12,173 nt of DNA. Origin: Isohypsibius dastychi. Taxonomy: Eukaryota > Tardigrada > Eutardigrada > Parachela > Isohypsibiidae. Each line of letters starts with the position of its first letter. Within the stretch, counting starts at the first letter, position 1. The notes under the pieces were generated by a model. The model did not search any database, had not been told where the DNA came from, and was given only the letters and a program-made list of their open reading frames with translations. The position numbers and the translations under genes are program-made. The stretch covers positions 1 through 12,173 of the forward strand of contig JAQIWT010001146.1 of assembly GCA_034696485.1 (NCBI GenBank), read 5' to 3'. Of the stretch, positions 7,589 through 12,173 are shown one piece after another.

Positions 7589-10500
7589 ATGGCAACTGCA
7601 GTCCTAGTTGTCAACAACCAAGAACTTCCTGCTGGTAAGTCTTCGGATTTCTTGAATGCGTTTTTGATTGGAGATGTACGTTCATTATTTTCAGCGGCGT
7701 TGATCACGTATGAGCTTTTGAAGAAAGCCTCGCAGATCACGGTGAAGGATGGTGGGAGCTCAAGTCTGGAAATCAGCAAGTCAGTCAATCTTTTGTTGGT
7801 GTTGTTGTTCATCCTTGAAATTGTATGCATGGTTTTGGATTATATAGTTGCGAACCGGTGAAATCAGATAGTGGAATTGCGCGGCAGTTGGCCCAGCTGA
7901 TCCAAAAGCCCAATTTGATCGGCACGGATATTCTCCAGCGAACCGAGGTTGGTTTTGGTGGATGTCGTTTTCAGATTCCAGACTTTTAATTTCCCGTGGA
8001 ATGTTTGCGATGGAAGATTGGGAAGCATGGTCGTGTCAGCATAAAATACGAATTGTTAAATTATTGGGTTTGGTTTACGGCAGATATTTATTTCATGCCC
8101 TTACCGGAAGTCGTTCTATTCCCAGTTCACTCACAGTCAGATGCATGTTTTGCATAGTTTTTGTTCAAGAAGCTTAAGGGTTTTCTTTTCCAGGTTGACA
8201 GCTGGCTTCACTTTGCTGACACACGACTTGCGACGGCATTAGCTTCAGCAAACCTGTTAAGAGATGTCGCCAAACAACTCGAATCCGCTCTGGCAAAAAG
8301 TGGAGAGTTTTTCGTCGGAAAGAGCGTGACTGTCGCTGATATCGCCATCTGGGTGGCCCTTCGATGTGAGTATGCAACCTGCAGTCTTTGTTTAATAATT
8401 TGCATTGCTCTATGTTTTTAGCGAGTCGATACTGGGAAACAAGCGCACAAACTGCCCAGCTGTTTCCTCGGTTAACGAAATGGTTCAAATCGCTCTCTGA
8501 CCTTACCGAATTCAAATCCGTCAACGACAGACTCCCTGTTGTCGAAGCAAAAGATGAACCTCGTCTGGGAACTCGAGATGTTGGAAAGTTTGTAGATTTG
8601 CCTGGAGCTGAATTCGGAAAAGTCGTCGTGCGCTTCCCACCGGAAGCGAGTGGGTTCCTGCATATTGGTCACGCGAAAGCTGCGTTGCTGAACCAATACT
8701 ACCAAGAGGCTTTTAAGGTGAGAACGTTCGAAAATTCTTGTCGTCGACTAAAAAAGATCTTGTCACGAAGAGTTTTTTCTTGATTTTGCTTAATTTTATG
8801 TTTTTGCTGAAGTCGCCGTTTGTTTCCTGTTTTGAGTATTTCAGGTTTTGGAGCTGGTTTCGGTTATCCAAGTCTCTTTATTTTTTACAGGGAACGCTGA
8901 TCATGCGTTTCGATGACACGAATCCCGAGAAAGAAAAGGAGGATTTTGAGAAAGTGATTCTGGAAGATCTGAAAATGTTGCAAGTCAACTTTGACAAACT
9001 GACGTATACTTCCGACAGTTTTGAGCTGCTTCTCAAGTATGCCGAACAGATGATCAAGGATGGAACGGCTTATGTCGATGATACTGAACCGGAAAAGATG
9101 AAGCAGGAGCGCGAAGAACGGAAGGAATCGGCCTCTAGATCGCAACGTAAGATTATCTGGTTATCGCATAGATTGAGTAATTGTTTGGCGTAATCGCTGC
9201 TTTGATCTCTGTGTTGCTATAGTCCATACATTGAAATGAAAAATTGGATCAGATTGTGATAAGATAATATCAAGTTAGGTAATTTTGACCGATTTTTTGG
9301 CGAAAAGATTGACTATTTTTACGAAGAATCGAAGAGCTGAATTCTTTTGTTGATTTCAGGTAAAACATAGGTTCAGCAGCTATGGTTGTTTTAGTTATTG
9401 TATTAATTATCCCTTATGCACGTACAAATAAATTGTAGTGGGACTGGAAATAGCTTGTTGACCTTTTTTGATTGCAGCGGTGGCGACAAATTTGCAGCTG
9501 TGGGAGGAGATGAAGAAAGGATCAGAACTTGGACAAAAATGTTGTGTCCGCGTTAAAGTGGATATGAAATCGGATAATGGATGTATGCGAGATCCCACTA
9601 TTTATCGTTGTAAACCACAGCACCATCCTCGCACCGGAAACAAATATAAGTGTGTACAGCTTTGTGCATGATTATGCCTTCCATTTTTCTCTCGCTCTTG
9701 TTGACGTTTTTATTCACCTTTGTTTCTTGTTACAGGACCTATCCCACATATGATTTCGCCTGTCCAATTGTCGATAGCGTAGAGGGAGTCACCCACGCTC
9801 TGCGTACCACGGAATACCACGATCGGGATGAACAATATTACTGGATTTTGGAGAAGCTGAATTTGAGAAAGCCATTCATTTATGAATACAGTCGACTCAA
9901 TTTGATGTACACTGTCCTTTCCAAACGCAAGCTGACCTGGTTCGTCGACAACAAGCATGTTGATGGATGGTAAGCTAAGTCGTAATTTTTCGAAGGGCAG
10001 AATTTTTATCTGCTTTGGTTTTCACTCTGAAGAACGTGTCAAACTATAACACAGTCCAGCTCCTGAAAGAAACTGACAGCGTTCTTTCGGGCGTTTCAAA
10101 CTGTGAAAATTATGTTTTGAACCGAATGTTGCCAGTGCATTTTTTTAAGAATTCACGGGTGTTTCGGTTTTGACATTTGCAAAAATGATTTAGGAAATGT
10201 CGAGATTGTTTTTCATAGCATCCAAGTTCGCCATAATTTTCTTGCGAGGCATAATCTGAACTAGAAGTTGGAATATATTTGTAATGTTGTCTTGATTTAC
10301 TTACTGATTTGCTAATTGTGTGACCTTGAACTTCTCATTACAGGGATGACCCTCGTTTTCCAACCGTTCGTGGTATTCTTCGCCGTGGAATGACTGTTGA
10401 AGGACTGAAAAACTTCATCGTCGCACAGGTAAGACTGAGGATGGTATTGGCATGGAGCAGCCGGAAGTTGAAAGTACTACTGAAGAACCTAACTTTGCTC

Positions 10501-12173
10501 AGCAAAAAACTTACAGCAATTTTATTTTCGGGTGACATGCTCGGAATTTTCTTTAATTGCCAGTTGTGTTTTTATGCTCTCATCAATCTTGTGTGTTGAA
10601 ATAATATAGGTGGGCGCTCACCACTTCAGTTCTGTTTCGTTTGAATTTTCCGGTTTTTTGCTTGATTGATTAGATAGGTTAGCTTTCCGTTTAGATTTAA
10701 TTCACAGGCTTTGGTTTTCAGGGTTCATCTCGATCTGTTGTCATGATGGAATGGGACAAACTATGGGCATTCAATAAAAAAGTCATCGACCCAGTCGCTC
10801 CCCGTTACGTCACCGTGTCGAAAGATGCTAATGTTCCAGTGCTGGTCAGCGGAGCCAAGGAAGAATTGGTCCAAGTTGCAAAACATCCTAAAACTGCCGA
10901 AATCGGACAAAAACCAGTTTGGTATGCACCTAAAATCCTGATCGACACCGCTGATGCCGAAACGATCAAAGAGGGCGAAATCGTCACGTTCATTAACTGG
11001 GGCAACCTGATCATCCGCAAGATCAACAAAAACGGTTCCGGTGGGTTTTAATAAGTTTTTGAAAATGAAAGTCCATTTCAACCATTTCACGATTGCGTAC
11101 AAAAGTCATAGAGAATTTTATCCTGTTTCACAGAACAACGAACGAATTCCGTAAATTGTAAATTTGTTGCATTTGGTGTTGGTTGTTTTGATGGAGCTTA
11201 AATTTGCAGAAATGCATGACAATTGTTTTTTTGTTGTAGGAAATATCGAAAATATCGAAGCTGATTTGAATCTGGAGAACAAAGATTACAAGAGGACGAC
11301 AAAGCTCACCTGGTTGGCGGCCACCTCCAAAGCTCCCTTCGTTCCAACTCATTGTTACTACTACGATAATCTCATTAGCAAAGGCAATTTGGGCAAAGAT
11401 GAGGATTTCAAACAGTTCATCAATCCAGAAAACAAGAAAATGGTCGAAATGTTGGGTGATCCAGAATTGAGCACCTTGAAAAAAGGAGACATCATTCAGC
11501 TTCAGCGACGGGGGTTTTTTGTTTGCGATAAGAGTGCAAAGGAGAATTCTGGAACGGTTGACCTGATTTACATTCCTGATGGAAAGGAAACGCCGGCTGC
11601 GACTTCGGGAAGTGCGGAGGGAAAAGATGTCAAGAACACCGGAAGTGGAAAAGAGGGAAAGCCACAGATTTCGAATGGAGGCGGAAGTGGGAATCCTAAA
11701 CAGGAGAAGCAAAAGTCTGAGAAGCCTCCGAAGCAGGAAACAACCGAAAAACCAGCTCAGAAAGTGGATCTGAATGGAACTGCGTCTCCGAAAAAAGTTG
11801 CTGGTGAAACCTCGAAACCAAAAGAGAATAATCCTAGGAAGAAAGCTGATGATGGGGATAAAAAGGGTGAAGAACGCAAGAATGATGGCGGAAAGGATAA
11901 GAAAGATAGAAGCGGAAAAGAAGGTGGAGATAAAAAGAAACAGGGTGGTGATGGAGGCGACAAGAAAAAACCAACCGGAAACGACGCTGGTAAGTTCTTT
12001 CGTAGATGGTTGTTGGTTTGATGGTTTGAGTTTAATGTTTTTCATGTCTTTCAAGGTGACAAGGATAAAGAAGGCAAGAAAACTCGACTGGGTTTGGAGA
12101 TCAAGAAAGAAGAGAACCTGGGTGAATGGTACTCTCAGGTTATCACCAAAGCGGAAATGATTGAGTACTACGA
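7589..12173 (+). CDS. EPRS1: Bifunctional glutamate/proline--tRNA ligase (EPRS), 5' part, 12 exons visible
   Basis: This joins Glu and Pro to their tRNAs in the cytosol; in other animals it sits in the multi-synthetase complex. Exons: 7589-7634, 7695-7779, 7848-7947, 8194-8365, 8422-8717, 8891-9146, 9478-9649, 9736-9969, 10344-10428, 10722-11040, 11240-11989 and 12056-12173 (cut by the window edge). Together they encode 877 residues in one frame. An in-frame stop at 7550 makes ATG 7589 the first Met. Residues 1 to about 155 are a GST-like domain. The GluRS catalytic core follows, with HIGH at 215-218, [34 protein letters not shown] and the KMSKS-type LSKRK at 437-441. The anticodon-binding barrels contain [15 protein letters not shown] and [12 protein letters not shown], ending near IPDG (700-703). 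A Lys/Gly-rich linker covers about 704-845, and ProRS begins near 846 with [13 protein letters not shown] and [11 protein letters not shown]. No WHEP repeat is present in the linker. The third intron uses donor GTTGGT. Confidence 0.95.
11581..12075 (+). other. Low-complexity linker of EPRS
   Basis: This part of EPRS (about residues 704-845, interrupted by the 66-bp intron 11990-12055) is dominated by Lys with Gly, Asp, Glu, Pro, Ser, Thr and Asn. Short units such as GGDKKK and GKDKKD recur near the end. It should be disordered and strongly basic. It takes the place that WHEP repeats hold in human and fly EPRS. Confidence 0.85.

Noticed and set aside
10180-10265. Possible C/D snoRNA in EPRS intron 8 (ATGATTT about 70 nt before CTGA)
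   Set aside because: The C box is poor (TGATTT against TGATGA) and there is no terminal stem flanking the boxes.
11128-12054. A 308-codon open frame on the minus strand
   Set aside because: It lies opposite EPRS exons 11-12 and its Ser/Phe/Leu/Arg-rich product is what the complement of a Lys/Gly/Glu-rich sequence gives. No motif is recognisable.

Overview
This window is a piece of nuclear genome from an animal. It holds five protein-coding genes in 12.2 kb, all but one with several coding exons, and every intron is a GT-AG spliceosomal intron of about 50 to 375 bp. No bacterial gene layout, rRNA, tRNA, transposon or CRISPR array is visible. Four genes are housekeeping genes that I recognise with high confidence, and the fifth is a HORMA-domain gene. 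The last gene joins glutamyl- and prolyl-tRNA synthetase in one reading frame, which is the arrangement usual in animals. Acceptor sites are varied (TGCAG, TACAG, TCTAG, TGTAG, CAAG) and lack the rigid TTTTCAG of Caenorhabditis. A small, compact invertebrate genome fits. A tardigrade or another small ecdysozoan would be my guess, but the sequence does not prove it.

Layout from left to right. Positions 1-420 are upstream sequence of a ribosomal protein gene, with a strong hairpin at 178-218 and a probable 5'UTR intron. RPL36 (+) lies at 421-1317 in three coding exons. FAM50/XAP5 (+) lies at 1997-3647 in four exons. The stretch 3648-4284 is an AT-rich convergent 3' region with polyadenylation-type hexamers on both strands. 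LSM5 (-) lies at 4584-4285 as one coding exon behind a 99-bp 5'UTR intron. The stretch 4729-5287 is a divergent promoter region with CCAAT boxes and a recent-looking tandem duplication. A HORMA-domain meiotic axis protein gene (+) lies at 5288-7013, rebuilt here in eight exons that include two consecutive microexons of 21 and 24 nt. The stretch 7014-7588 is intergenic, with a 16-base poly(C) tract. EPRS (+), the bifunctional glutamate/proline-tRNA ligase, begins at 7589 and runs off the right edge with 12 exons visible.

The genes do not form a pathway. RPL36 and EPRS serve translation, FAM50 and LSM5 serve pre-mRNA splicing, and the HORMA gene serves meiotic chromosomes. The observations most worth a second look are three. 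The EPRS has only a lysine/glycine-rich linker of about 142 residues where animal EPRS proteins normally carry WHEP repeats. The HORMA gene has consecutive microexons plus a pair of in-frame alternative donor sites. Two unrelated genes share the same unusual donor, GTTGG. I see no wholly new biological system here.
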